Source: Saururus chinensis
Taxonomy: Eukaryota > Streptophyta > Magnoliopsida > Piperales > Saururaceae
Length of the DNA stretch: 64,000 nucleotides
Assembly (NCBI GenBank): GCA_035235625.1
Contig: CP141148.1
Location: 2,604,001-2,668,000, forward strand
Direction: 5' to 3'
A program made the position numbers and the translations under genes. Each line of letters begins with the position of its first letter. Position 1 is the stretch's first letter. Positions 12,401-25,100 of this stretch are shown here, piece by piece. The notes under the pieces were generated by a model. It worked only from the letters and a program-made list of their open reading frames with translations. It did no database searches and was not told the origin of the DNA.

Positions 12401-13117
12401 TCTCATCAAAGGTATTGTTAGACCCCCAGCCGATGGATAGGCAAAAGAGGGGAACAACCGATCAACCTTGGTGTGTGGATCCTCTCCTATATAGGGGGCA
12501 AATGGATGTTTGAGGGGGAAACTAGACATTCATTGTATCAGTTCTAGGATAGCTAAGAGCTTTGGGCGGTTCAAGGAGAATTCAGCAAGGGATATTTTTA
12601 GCTAGGGGGCAAATAAGAAAGTTCAGCTAGGAGCAAAACAAACTTATTGAGCTTGGGGCAGGTTAATGCAGCCAAGGGCGAGTTGATGCAATCAGAGGCA
12701 GAAAAACACAATCTTAGAAGACTTTGTAATCAGATTAGCCTATGTATGGGGTTGATTAGCACAGATCAACAAGATATCTGAAAGTGTGAGTAGGCCAGGG
12801 TTAAAGTTTGCATCAGGGCACAATTTTGTGCAAGTGGAAGGGTGTTCATTGGGTTTGGAAGTAAGGTAGATTACCTTATTCCAAGCCATCACCAGCCATA
12901 TTCCTGTCCTAGAGAGAGTTTGCTACAGTTATCAGCTGTTCATTTTCCAAGGAACCATCTCATTCTAAGCTCATATAAGATTCGAACTTTCAGGTCAGCT
13001 ATCTGGGCCCAGTATATTTGAGTTCTTTGCCCATAAACTCTGGGCCTGGCTGAGCCCATTAGTGTTGTACATTTTTACTCCTCGAGGGCAAGAGCCGAAG
13101 TGCCCAAGACGAAAGAG
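9428..13117. other. Gene-free AT-rich stretch upstream of the methyltransferase gene
   Basis: Holds short runs rich in GACCCG/GGGTT (about 9780-9950 and 11040-11170) that look like degenerate repeats, and otherwise AT-rich sequence without a supported frame. At 12416 TGTTAGACCCCCAGCC starts a block with CCTATATAGGG at about 12493-12503 that resembles a retroelement promoter. I found no matching 5-bp target duplication, so that is only a suggestion. The last few hundred bases before 13118 should contain the promoter of the next gene; no clear TATA box was seen close to its start. Confidence 0.4.
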
Positions 13118-16100
13118 ATGGCGGGGGGCGGGGAAGGGGAAATCGAACAGCAGCTCTGCGAGGCGGCCAAGTCCGGCGACCTGAGGCGGGTGGTGGAGTT
13201 AGTTGGCGCCGGAGCTGATGTTTCTTACTTCGACGGTGAAGGACTGACGCCGCTCATGCACGCGGCCAGGCACGGCCACGCCGATATTGTCAAGGCCCTC
13301 CTAGAGGCCGGCGCGCCTTGGAACGCCCTCTCTCCGTCTGACCTCTCCGCCGGCGATTTTGCTATGGAAAATGGGCACCAGGAAGCTTTCGACCTCCTCC
13401 TCAATGCAGGTGCTCATTCCTTTCTTAGCTCATTATTCGATAGTGTAACAGGATTGGATTTCGTCTATGGTTGTTTATGAGAAATAATTGGTTTTTTCAT
13501 TAGTGGAAGAGTCCTTAGCTGAATGCGAATTCGTGGTTCTTTGAAGCTTGTATGGACGTGCTTAATGGTGTTTTTTAATCTTCTTTTATGGTCTCAACAT
13601 CTGTAGAAGATGGAGATCACAGAATTATCTGTTTTTGGGTTATTGAGATACATTATTGTGACACGGGTACTCATAAAATCCACGTCTCCTTGGCTAAATG
13701 ATAGCTCTCACACTTGATGGTAATTACTGTTCGGACATTGTATTATGTTGATTTAATATCGACTGGTTTTCAAAGGAAAATTTTCGTAACTTGGTAAATT
13801 AATCTTTATCTACAAGGCCCATGCTGATCAAAATCAGGATCATTGATACGCTCTAGAGTCCCAATTATTGTTGGCGCTGGTAGTCTAATATAGGCATGGA
13901 AAGCGGTATCAATACGGATAACAATATCGATGACTATAGATACGGGTATGCACGGATGATACGCTTAGTATGATCCGAAATGGGTGTGAACCTTTTTATG
14001 CACGTAAAAAAATGTTATAACTAATAATATATTATTATAATACTTCTTTTAGAGTATAATAAGACCGTAAAATACCGTCAGTTGATATGGGTGTTCTAAA
14101 ATTAGTTCATTTTGGAACCATGCTCTATTACTCTCTCTGTTCTATACAAACTATTACTCCTTTCCCATATTAAATGCTCTAAAATTAATTAATTTTGGAA
14201 CCAAATAATATGCTTAATATAAGTCATAGTTATATGTTTAAATAAATGCATAATTGTGGAGCACTATTTTTAGAAAAAAATATTATGTAAATTGTATGAA
14301 GCCACCCGTATTGATCTCATATAATTTTTAAAAAATTATTTTTAATATAACAAAAATATTGTCATCTTTAAACCTTCGAAGAGGTTGGATTTAAATTGAG
14401 TTTTTGCTTTTACAAAAAAAATTTAATTTTTTTTAAACAAAAAATAAATTATTTAATTATCAATACATATTGGCCGTATCAATATGGTACGGCCGAGATG
14501 TATTGGATTTTCATGTGGGGGGCATACCACCCCCTATATTCGTAGAAGCCGATACTGCTTTCCATGAATATAGGTTACCTAAGACGCATTAACCAAACCC
14601 TGTTGTCATACTGAGCGAAGCAATCAAAATTAAACCAAACAAAACATTCCTATTCAGCTAACTGGACAGAAATTGAATCAACTTAAAAGTTTTACGGAGG
14701 TCTGAACCTACAATCCACCAACTTGAATCCGATTCATCAAAAACAAGAAAAAAAATGAAGACTGAAACAAAACTATCCTGAATCCACAGAGCCACAAGAC
14801 AAATTACAAAGAACTAAGATCCAAAAGATAGAAGAAAAGTTCAGCAAATTAAAAAATGGCATATCTCCAATCACTCCTATTTATACTTCTTCAGTCCCGT
14901 TGACTTCAACAGAGAACTAACACCAGCTAATTGACACTTGTCAGTCCGGCTTGGTCCTATCAGGTTCCTCTGAGTCTACATTCATGTAGTTGACCTTGAG
15001 TGCATGAGTTTAGTTCTCTGTGGTGTTTCACTTATTATTGTTCTTTCTTCTTTATCAATTGTTAACTATGGTTATTGATGTTTTTCATTTGTGGTTGAGA
15101 TGTAATACTGCACAGGGATTCAAGCTGAATTGGTGCTCGGAACAATTGCTAGAGCAAATAAACGTAGTGATTCTAGTGCAAAATATTTAGAAGATAGGTT
15201 AGTCTTTAGTGAGGATAGGTTGATGGGCTCTAGTAGCAAGGCAGTCATGATGGCTTGGGAGAAGCCTTTAATGGAGGCTCATGCGAGGGCTATTTGCAGT
15301 GGAGATGGTGGTCACGTACTGAATATAGGGTTTGGGATGGGAATTGTTGATAATGCTATTCAACAATATGCACCTCGTAAGCACACAATCATTGAAGCCC
15401 ACTCAAAGGTTTATGACCGAATGGTTCAAGCTGGCTGGGGAGAAAAGGAAAATGTAAAGATAATATTTGGGCGTTGGCAGGATGTTCTTCCAAAACTTGA
15501 ATCCTATGATGGTAAGTGAAACTAATATATAATTTGTTTTTTGGTACAAATTGTTTCTCTTAACCTTTTCTTCATGCATATCAGTTATGAAATTTGATGG
15601 GACTATACTTGCTATATTGTGTTGTGGGTGACTATTATATTCATGTTTATTGTGATCACTGCAACTTAGACGTTTCTGCTTATTATTCTCCCTAAAGCTA
15701 CTTTCCTGAGATTGTATGTTACAATTTGGTCTCTCAGTCATATCTTGAGAACTTCCTTTTCTTTTTACTTATGGCATGTCAATTACAAGGGCAGAGATAA
15801 TTTTTTCCCTTTTTTGTTTCATCTTTTAATTATATTGTTATTTGCTCTTTCAAATCTTCCCACAAGCAGTTCCATCATTTGGTTACATATTACATACATT
15901 TTCCTTTCTTTTTTCTGTTCTTTACATAATTTCAAAAATATGTCTGAGGCTACTGGGTAATTTTTTCTTTTGTAGTAGCTTTCTTCCTTTTCTGTATAAT
16001 TTTATTTTGGCTCGTTTTTTCCTGTATTGATTATTCAACACTAGAAACTAGCTTCATTTCATTCATTGACAGACTTTTTTGATCGGCCATCCTTAATTTT

Positions 16101-16512
16101 AGCAAGGGATTCACGGATAGGTTTAAATTTCTGATTGAGTTACCCTGTTCAAATTGTGTGGCTGATCCATTACATGCTAAAAATTGTGACTAATGCAGGG
16201 ATTTTCTTTGATACATACGGTGAATACTATGAAGACATGAAAGACTTTCATCAGCATCTTCCAAGGCTACTGAAGCCCGGTGGTATTTATTCTTTCTTCA
16301 ATGGCCTATGTGGTACTAATGCCTTTTTCCATGTAGTATACTGTCAGCTAGTTGCTTTGGAACTTGCACATCTGGGCTATTCAACACAGTTCGTTCCCTT
16401 ACCTGTAAAAGACTGCTTGGGAGATGAGGCCTGGGAGGGGGTAAAACGCAAATATTGGCAGCTGGACACATATTACCTACCTGTTTGCCAAGCAATATCT
16501 GATTCTGAATAA
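13118..16512 (+). CDS. Ankyrin-repeat / RMT2-type arginine N-methyltransferase, 3 exons
   Basis: Exons: 13118-13409, 15116-15511 and 16199-16512 (333 residues). All junctions are GT-AG and split a glycine codon in phase 1. Residues about 8-97 are ankyrin-like (LTPLMHAARHGHADIVKALL). Exon 2 carries the SAM-binding motif I (HVLNIGFGMGIVD, glycines near 169-173) and the acidic post-I strand HTIIEAH. Exon 3 adds GIFFDTYGEYYEDM and LLKPGGIYSFFNGL. This order, and a length near 340, fits plant proteins called protein arginine N-methyltransferase 2. The yeast relative Rmt2 modifies the delta nitrogen of an arginine in ribosomal protein L12; the fold is related to guanidinoacetate methyltransferase. 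The plant substrate is inferred. The start is the first ATG in frame (MAGGGEGE). Intron 1 (1.7 kb) holds a hAT-like MITE. AATAAA overlaps the stop codon at 16508. Confidence 0.9.
13895..14566. mobile_element. hAT-like MITE, copy 2 (672 bp), in intron 1 of the methyltransferase gene
   Basis: The left end is CATGGAAAGCGGTATCAAT. The right end, reverse-complemented, is CATGGAAAGCAGTATCGGC. The perfect 8-bp duplication AATATAGG lies at 13887-13894 and 14567-14574. Interior blocks such as TAATAATATATTATTATAAT and CTTCTTTTAGWGYATAATAAG match copy 1 at 4090-4850. No coding capacity. It sits more than 450 bp from both splice sites, so the exons are untouched. Confidence 0.88.
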
Positions 16513-18919
16513 ATGGAATGCATGAAAACTGAGACTTTAGCTCTCTTCTGCGCATAGGACACAGAAAGCAGAAGAGGAAACTTTTTAGTTGTGACTCATT
16601 GGCCAATATTGCAAAGGAAATTGCCTGTCTAAAGATTTTTGGGTTCCACACTATCTACATTGTAATCCGCATCAGCATTCATTTTTTTGTAGATGATGTC
16701 GAGCTGAGCATATGAGTTTGAAACAATGCCAACGTCTAGCTTTGCTACTATGTGGTGTAGTGGAATTGTATCACTTGGTCGAAGACCCCAAACCCTTGAA
16801 AAGGTACTTGATCCACGTTGCAGGTCCTTAACCATTTACATCATGACCAAGTTTTCTCTTTGCCTTTATTTAGGTCTCCAACCTTTTCTGGTATAGTGGC
16901 AGAGTCCGGTCTGAAACCGAGGTTCTTGAATGTTTCAGCCAGGAAAAATGGGGGAGATGAGAAAGGGCAAGTAAGAACTCCGAGGATGGGAAACAACAAC
17001 TGGGCGTCGATATTCGGGTGTAGTTGTGCTGGTTTTGACGCTTTGTCAGAGGAGCAGTACTTTTCTTTCATCCATTATTCTTTCTTATCACAGCAGTACT
17101 TCACTTTCAAACAGGCAAAAGGATAGAATGCGTCATATCTGGGTCCTTCCACCACAAAGCAGAAGGTTGCCCATCGTCCATGGCGTCCTTTAGGGGAAGT
17201 ACGTACCCCAATTTTCAACCGTAATCCACCTGCAAAATCTAAAACCGACAGGAATGGGCACAAGTTCGAAAGCAAGCATGTGTTGACACCAAAGCCATAA
17301 ACACCGAATATTACCCCATGAAAAAAGTGACTTCGTTCATGGCATTTGTCTACATATATTTGGGAAATTAGGAATGGTGGAAGGAACCCACCAATTGAAT
17401 TAGGCACAAGTGGAACGGTGAGCAATTTATGGGATTGATAAATTACATAAATAAAAGAACTTTGCACTATTGCTTTTAGCTCTTTAGTGATTGGACTAAA
17501 AACATGTACACCAGGAACATATTCCTGGTACTAATTCATATATAAGGGGTGAGACGACATGGAAGGTTTTCCACCATAAGCAGAGTAGTAGAAACTCTCC
17601 AACGCTCAATACCTCAGACTTCAGTGTACCAGTGTTATTCTTTGGCAGCTCCTGCAAAATGGTTAGATCAACATTTTCAAAATCGATGCCTCGCTTGCTT
17701 TGGTATATTTGGCTAATTTGTGTCTAATTACTAATTACTTTTGTACTAATTTATGCCAATTTGTTAATTATTTTGTTATGATCTTTCAATTCCCTTCATT
17801 AACCATTGGTAATCCACTCATGTCCTCACACCTCAAGAGGTGGAGGTGAGTTTGAACCCCACTTCGTTGGCTCCCCACAGAGATTATGTCCCAACTTATC
17901 CTGTAGAGTGCAATGTGTGACCTTGTAAGTGCTCAAGGAGATTGGTATCGAAAAAAAATTTATTCTTTATGAGGCCGGTTACCCAACCCCTTCTATTTGT
18001 ATCCTAGGCAGTCAATAACGCTTGGAGACAAAAGAATTTATTAGAATGTTGCTATTTCCCCAACAATGTTTCACTTCCTTCCATTATTCACTTCCCCAAG
18101 TAATTATAACAAAATCTATCCAACTCACCCCACTCCTTCCCATACCTATGTTGCAGCCGATGTGGCTAACATACATCTTCTTCCCGGTTCACTAGTCCCC
18201 CATAATCGCCGCCTTCTCCTCTTCCTCCTCCATTGTTCTTCTTATTGTCCTCCTCTTCCTCCATTATTCTTCTTATGGTCCTCCTCTTCCAGTTGGGAGA
18301 GAGCACAAATTGCATGTAGCCGTAGCTTTTGGCCATGCTGCCCCTTCTTTCTCTTTATGTTTTTTCTCCTCCTCGGCAGCTGAATTGATAGACAACAAGG
18401 TAGGGCTATGAGTGGAAGAGTGGCCGACCGCAATTTCGGCACCAACACTGTTGTTGTAGGGAAGATACATAGGGAAAGAATAAGAGGAGAATGCATCGGG
18501 AATATAACAATAAAAAAATAACAAAGCATAATTTTTTTTTAGGAAAGTGAAATAGCAGAGCTCAAGAAGTTAATGATCCTCAATTCAATTTTGTCTGCCA
18601 ATGGAAGCCGTCGCCTTAGAATGGTAGCCAGCCTAGTGCATACCTCTGTTCCATGTAATCCCTTTTCATGCATAAAAGTCATTGCGTAGTTCAATTGACC
18701 CTTTTCATTGACTTCCGTAACGTTTTGAAGCAGTGATGGCCAATGGCCAGTTCTTTTTAATTGGACCCGGCACTGTGAACTTGATGTTACTGCCATCCAG
18801 TTTCAGCCGAAAATTCACACTATCAAATGGTCCCACAAGCTTGGCATGGGTCCAATTTTCTTATCCGTCGCGTCCACAGCCAAAAATCTCCAGCTGACAT
18901 TCTGTTGTTGAATTTTCAG
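16513..18919. other. Intergenic stretch with unexplained moderately open frames
   Basis: The 3' UTR of the methyltransferase gene should occupy the first few hundred bases. Between 16629 and 17467 the minus strand holds three consecutive open segments. Two are in the same frame, separated by one stop (16841-17071 and 17075-17467, including IGVRTSPKGRHGRWATF). The plus strand at 16818-17126 is also open. I do not recognise any of them and see no splice pattern joining them. About 18170-18390 is a CT-rich low-complexity tract. A possible SINE is listed separately. Confidence 0.35.
17815..17958 (+). repeat. Possible SINE-like sequence
   Basis: GTGAGTTTGAACCCCACTT at about 17846-17864 resembles a pol III B box (GTTCGANNCC). 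The unit ends in an A-run after ATTGGTATCG at about 17950. The A box is unclear and I found no target duplication, so this is weak. Confidence 0.25.
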
Positions 18920-19208
18920 GAAAGCCAAGCAGAGCCAAAGTGTAGTCACTGACTTGATTGGAATGCAATCGGAGAAGTGGAGGAATGACAAGCAAGAGAA
19001 GAGTGGGAAGAAGGAGAGCTGGGTCCCCCATTCAAGAACAGGGATTTACTACCCAGCAGGCCAAGAGTGGGTGATGAATGACATTCCTGAAGGGGCAGCC
19101 ACTTTTGACCAGACCTACTGGCTGAGGAACTCGGAAGGGGTTGACATGCCCCACCCAAATTCTTTTGTACAAGATCCATCTGACCATACCTTGAACAATA
19201 TCCTGTAA
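18920..19208 (+). CDS. Terminal exon of a small LEA-like protein (5' exon not found)
   Basis: Following an acceptor-like TTGAATTTTCAG, the frame reads AKQSQSVVTDLIGMQSEKW and ends LNNIL-stop at 19206-19208. The central block WVPHSRTGIYYPAGQEWV, followed by NDIPEGAATFDQTYWLRN, recalls the W-V-P-x-P-x-T-G-x-Y signature of small plant LEA_3/ARG2-type proteins. Those are stress-induced and often carry an N-terminal mitochondrial peptide on a separate exon. The match outside that signature is my recollection only. The first exon was not located; an ATG at 18573 opens a short frame but I cannot join it. If no upstream exon exists, the ATG at 18963 could start an 81-residue protein. Moderate confidence that it is coding, low confidence in the family. 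Confidence 0.5.
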
Positions 19209-19489
19209 TGTTTCTCATCGTGATTAAGCCACACATTTACAGCAGAAACTGAATACATAATGAATGTACTCCTTTCCTTCCAATATACAGTATGATATGT
19301 TGTTGTGTTTATTCAGAACTTTGATTAAATATGGTGGTTAATTTGCGTTGCAAGTGCCCGAGATGCACACATACATTTAGATCATCCACGAAATATTGCA
19401 CTAGATGCTTACTAGCCCTTGATCATCGGGGTCCTAAATACACATTTAAGAAATTGTGGGCTGGTCAAGTTGTTACTAGGGAGTAAAAT

Positions 19490-19616
19490 TTCACCAGCCA
19501 TTGATCGCCGGGGGGTCACTGATGCATATGCTAGCTCACCCCCACAGTCTGTATATAGAGGCTATAAGGTGCGCTAGCATATACGCCATCATCCTTGATG
19601 ATCAATGGCAGGTGAA
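19490..19616. repeat. 127-bp foldback (inverted repeat)
   Basis: The left arm TTCACCAGCCATTGATC... through GCATATGCTAGCTCACC pairs with the right arm ...GGTGCGCTAGCATATACGCC through GATCAATGGCAGGTGAA. The arms are about 50 bp with a small loop around CCCACAGTCTGTATATAGAGG. No clear target duplication was seen. It could be a foldback MITE or a hairpin RNA precursor; the sequence alone cannot decide. Confidence 0.75.
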
Positions 19617-20419
19617 GCTTCATTATATCTTAGGCTGGTTAACTTGTGGATAAACCATCTCTCTCTCTGTAACAAAAAAAAATGTTCAAATTAGCTTAAT
19701 TTTAATTAAGTCCAAAAGCAATATTTGCGGGAAGGGGGACTAATTTCTTATTTAAAAAAGTATGTTAAGAACTTCCTTATCATTAAAACACTTGATTAGT
19801 GAGGTTCATAAAAGTGAACCCTACTCATTCAGGGTGTTTCGACGGTGAAATATGTTCTTGAGATATAAAAATTAACGTTACTAAAGTATTTTTCAAAAAA
19901 TAAAAGGTCACTGACCTCCAAATAAACGTGTTAAACACTAAGAGCCATAATACCAGTCAAGCCCCCACTCTTTCAGCGAGTAAGAGACCTTTGACTTGGC
20001 TTGTACATTTGTTCAACCATACTTATAAAAAAAAAACACTTTCACGCACGCCTTGACCTGTCAGTTTGTCGGCATCCAGACCATGATTCAGGATTTTTAG
20101 ACGATTCATCCCAATTATAATCATGTATGAAGCATGCCTGTTTGCAAACCATAAACAAAAACAAAAATGTTTGAAACATGCCCAAATCAAAATTAGCTTG
20201 CAAGTGCTGCATGGCCACTTTGCTCCTAACCAGTTCGTTGGTGTACGACTGCACAGTTCTTCAGCCGGAAGTTCTTCTCAAAAGCTCTTGGCCTCCTACT
20301 TGGAGTGAGAGACGTTTATTTCATACCTATCAGCGCTTTGACTGACCCAGTAGAAAAGGCCGAGGTCTGATGTCGCGGAGTTTGTATTCATGCAGGTCGG
20401 ATTTAAAGTTTTATTATTA

Positions 20420-20619
20420 TACTCTCTTCATCTTATTAATATAGTTATATTTAAAAAAATTATAATTTTTATTAAATAGTAAAACTTACATATAAAAAAA
20501 AAAAAGCATATAATACTCTTTTTTAAGTACATAATTATTTAAATTTTAAAAAATAAAGCTATTAATATGGAACATATATTTTTTTCAAATAAAGTTATTA
20601 ATTTAAGCCAGAGGGGGTA
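20420..20619. mobile_element. About 200-bp AT-rich MITE (family M), copy 1
   Basis: TACTCTCTTCATCTTATTAATA...AAGCCAGAGGGGGTA. The interior (ATTAATATAGTTATATTT, ACATAATTATTTAAATTT, AAAGCTATTAATATGG) recurs near 21605, 61425 and, inverted, 63311. The ends resemble degenerate CTCCCTCCGTC inverted repeats, typical of Stowaway-like TA-targeting MITEs. Confidence 0.6.
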
Positions 20620-21604
20620 TGTAATATATAAGAGTTTATAAATAATATTATAAATATATTAAGTTTTATTTAGAACTTTTATAACAAAAATATCTACCTC
20701 TCTTCTCACTTTTAATATTTTAATAATAATATAAATATACATATACATATAGATGTAAATATAAATACTAATAGAAGCGTATATACAACACACACATATT
20801 ACAATCTAAAATTTATGGACATGTAAAATTGGCTTCAAGTTTAGCAATTTTGCTTGGTTTATAAATAATAGTATAAGCATATTAGGAATAGTTTAAGATT
20901 TTTATGTCAAAAATCTCTACCCTTTATTCACTTTAATGATAATATATATGTTAAATATTTATATATGAGTCTCATCGCATGAGTTCGGGCTCACACCTCC
21001 CAAGGCACACATAACTTAAGGGATATATTAGTTTTATACCTCTTTGCTTCATAGAATTTATATTCAATAGCTTACAATATCTGTTTGCATGGTATAAATT
21101 TTTTCCTTTTATATATTTACTTTTTTAAGTTTATATTTCATAAAAGTGGTAAAGGTGTTTTTTTGCCTAACTTTCCAAAGTGGGTTAAATGGAAAGTGGA
21201 CCAGACATATTGGCCTAAACTCTAACTAGAAAAGTAAATAAGGCTTTGTAAAAAAAAAAAGGATTAAAATAATGTCTTTGTAGTTAATCCCTCACCTTCT
21301 CTCCCATTTAAGAGTCTCTTATAGTTATGAAAAATAGTAGAAAAAAAGTGCATTAAAAATATATTCTTAGATAATAAATACCCACCTTTTAATCATAATT
21401 GGGAGTATTTTAACTAAGCTCATATAAAGCTAAGAAAGTAATGACCAAAGTCATATAACCATAAGGTTCCAAACATGATATATAAAGAGCAACTCATCGG
21501 TACTATACTTGTAGTCCTATCTAAATTGGTCACGGGGCTCTCGTTATGGAGTTGGTTAAAAATACATAATATTTTTATAATAATTTTTTTGGTAAGCAAA
21601 GAGT

Positions 21605-21792
21605 CCGTTAATCCCGTATTAATAGTTATATTTATAAAAAAATAATTTTTATTAAAAAGAGAAACCCACATTAAAAAAAAACTTATGATATTTTTTTAAA
21701 TACCTAATTATTTAAATTTAATAAAATAAAATTATTAGTATAAAATAATTTTTTTACTAAATAAAGTTATTAATTTAGGGGAAGGGAGATAT
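21605..21792. mobile_element. AT-rich MITE (family M), copy 2
   Basis: Shares the order ATTAATAGTTATATTTATAA, CTAATTATTTAAATTTAATA, AAATTATTAGTATAAAATAA and AAGTTATTAATTTAGGGGAA with the copies at 20420 and 61425. The ends are degraded. Confidence 0.55.
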
Positions 21793-22122
21793 ACAACATA
21801 TTTTTCAGTTTGTCGCCGTTAAGCTCACAACGCCGCTGGTTTTGACTCTTGACCAATTAATTAGTAACATACAAATAAAACAGTTACTTAATTATTTTAT
21901 GTAATTGATTAATCACCAGGGGAGTTCTGCACTCTACATTGATAATAAGAAGCCCCAAAAACGGAAAGCACAGACACCGAATTTCTCTCTCCGGCTCGGT
22001 TCATCTGTCGTCGGAGAGGGAAGACCGTCTGCACTGCGGTTTCCTGGTTCCAATCGATTACGCCGATTTCGTTTTTCCGATTTAGAGATTCGTGTGGGAA
22101 ATCGAGACAAGGGCGAAGGAAC

Positions 22123-25100
22123 ATGGCTACGAGCTTCGATCGATGGGAGAAGGATCCATTTTTCTCGGCCGCGGAGGAGGTCCAGGATTCTGCCGACAGG
22201 TTTTCTCCCCATTTCCGACCCTTTTCCTATCTGGGTTTCTTTTGTTTTTGTCTAAAATGGGCGAATTTGCTCCTTTTGCTTCTGTTTTTTGTAGTTTATG
22301 CGCTATTTTGCAGAGTTTTTGGTGATTTTTCGGTCATTGTCTGCAAAAATATGGTTTTTTTTGTGAACTTTTTTGTTTGCTGATTTTTGTGATGATTTTG
22401 GCAGCTATGTGCATTGTTTCTGTAATGATTTTGAACGAAAAAAGTGAGTTTTTTGTCTGAAATGGGCGAATCTGCTCTGTTTGTTTCTGTTTTTGTAGTT
22501 TATGTGCTATTTTGCAGAATTTGTGATGTTTTTTCGGTCATTGCCTCTTCAAGAATATTTTTTTTATGGAAATATTTTTGTTTGTTGATTTTGGCGGCTA
22601 TATTCCTTGTTTCCGAATGTGATCATACGAAAAAAAATATTTTTTTGGCTGCAATTTGTTCAAGTTTTGGAAAGTTTAGACTGTATTGTTTTCATGGTTC
22701 GCAGAATGGAGTCGGTATTCAGGAGATGGCTTCACGACCGGAAAACCAGCGATTCGGAGGAGCTTCAGACGGAGCTTCGGACAGCGCTCGGCACCGCGAA
22801 ATGGCAGGTAGTTGTCGGTTACTGTCTTTTTTTTTTTTTTCTCGTTGCTTTCCCGTAATTAGGATTGGAATTTGAGGTGTTTGGGTGTCTGATTTTTCTG
22901 ATTTCAGCTGGAAGAGTTCCAGCGAGCGGTGAAATCCTGTCTCCAGGAGGATGCCCAAGCGCGCCACCGACAATTTGTTGTTGCCATTGGCGACCAGATC
23001 TCGAGAACTGAACGGTCGATGAAGGAGCTGGTTCTTAAGGATGGCCGACAAGAACTTTCATGGGTCCGATTAGATCAGGGAGAACGAGACGAGCTTGCCT
23101 TGTTCCTGTGTGGAAGTGCGAAGAAGGATGAAGAGGAAGGAAGCTCTGGGCGCTCGGGTGGGGACGCAGTTGCAGACTGTTCTCCAAAGGGTTTGCTGCA
23201 TTCAGTTGAATTGGACGTGTTTGAGGTGAGGAAGGAGAGGGGCACTCATAATGGGCACCGGAGGACTGCTAGTGCTGCCGATGCAGACATCTGGAAGATA
23301 ACAATTACCTCTGATGAGGAGCCTCATTTGCCTCCTCCGAGGGTTCCCAGCTTCTCTGGGTTTATTGGTACAATCGAGTCAACAACCACGTTGAAGTGGC
23401 CAAAGAATGGGTTTCGAAAATGGAAGGGCGGGGACCGCCACCAAGCAGCAGATACAGAACCTTTACAATCTAGTCAATTGAGTCGAGTATGACATTTGTT
23501 TCCTTTTCCAGGGCTGAATTAACTTTACAGTGGATTTCATCATGTCTCTAAATTGTTATATTTTCCTTGTTTGTGCCTTTTGTTACCTGTTTACAGGGAA
23601 TCAAAGATTGTTATGAAAGAAGTAAGAGCTGTCTGGATAGCTGTGCTGATGAGTCGTATGATAAGCAGCTATATGGATGGGTTGGAGCTGTACAGAGACT
23701 GCTTCAAAGATCTCAGTATCAGTTTCAATATAGTCGGCCTATTCAACTGGTCTTTTGGGCTGTCATTGCCATTTGCTTGGTTGGTAAGTTGACGTTTTAT
23801 ATATTTTTAAAAATGAACCTCAAAATAAACCATTAGGAAGAGAGATTTTTATGAAGTTGAAGGTGCTTGGAATGATTTCCATACTTCGCTGATCATATTC
23901 TTTGTTGGCATGGGGTAGTCAAAGTGCATGTGTGTATGCACGTGCTGAACATAGAGTAAAACATCAGCCAAAAAATGCATGAGGAAAAAACATACCATAA
24001 CTCTACATTGCTTGTATAAGATCTTGAAACTTTGATCTCAAAGTTGCCTGCGCTTTCATTGCACCTACCTCAAATAGAAAGGTCCAAATAGTCATTGACT
24101 CATTGGTGGAAGTTTTCCATGCCCACTCAAAGAGTTGCTAGTAGATATTTTGTTTTCTTCCTCCAATCCCTTCTCTAGCTCTGTCATAAGAATGTGGCAC
24201 ATCCCGATTGCGTGCCTACTAATGTCATTTCTGCAAGATTAACACCAAATATCATAGAACCAGAATTTTCATGTGACAAAATACTATTTTAATGGCAGTC
24301 AAAAGAAGATTAACATGTACATAAGAAAGATCACATATAACACTTTTTACTCTTACTTCTTTTCTAGAAGCACTGTGTAGAATTTCTTGAAATTCAGCCT
24401 CTTCAAGTCACATTCGTAAATGCGAATGCAATCTGAAATAGAAGAGCGGCTGCTTGAATTTCATAACAAATTAAATTTGATTGTGAACTCCATGAAAAAA
24501 ATAAAGGGGAACTTGACCTAACAGTGTCTGTTAAAGAAAATATCCAGGACACTATCTCTCTTAGTGTAGGGTTTAATGAAATGCTCAAATTATTCATGCA
24601 CACATTTACATGAGCCGGAGCTTACTATGCTTCTCAGTCATGTCGTGCCTATATAATTTCAGTATGGTCCATGTTAAGCCTGTTATAGCAGTTAGATTCG
24701 ATTTCTCAAGAAGCTCATGGAAACCAGCAAAAACCTGTATATTGTGCAACAAGTGTAGAGATTAAATTACTAACAATAGAAAAGAAAATTAGATGTGGTA
24801 TGAAAGTCATAAATAAGAAATTATTTCAAATAAATCTGAACAGTTGCTGCTGCAAAACCAAAATTTCTTCTGGGATTATAATTTTTTGAGTTAACATGTC
24901 CTTCATTAATGTGATGTCCTTAGTCAAACAGTGTATTAAGGGCTTTTTTCCTCAAAGGAATTTACAAAAAGAGTTTCACAAGAAGCATGTCTCTAATCCA
25001 ACGGAAACCGGTCTTAGGCATCTATTGTAACACAGCATTGAGTGTAAAATCCTTCATTTCAATGATAAGTAGTGTAGTGATGCTACTAAATGCCGTACTG

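Larger units (their letters stand above)
19209..22122. other. Intergenic, AT-rich, with small foldback and MITE sequences
   Basis: Contains the foldback at 19490-19616 and the two MITE copies listed separately. The rest is AT-rich with only short chance frames. The last 200 bp (about 21910-22122) become CT- and GC-richer, as expected of the promoter and 5' UTR of the syntaxin-like gene. Confidence 0.5.

Noticed and set aside
15403..15741. 112-codon minus-strand frame
   Set aside because: Overlaps exon 2 of the methyltransferase gene on the other strand and runs into its intron; a shadow.
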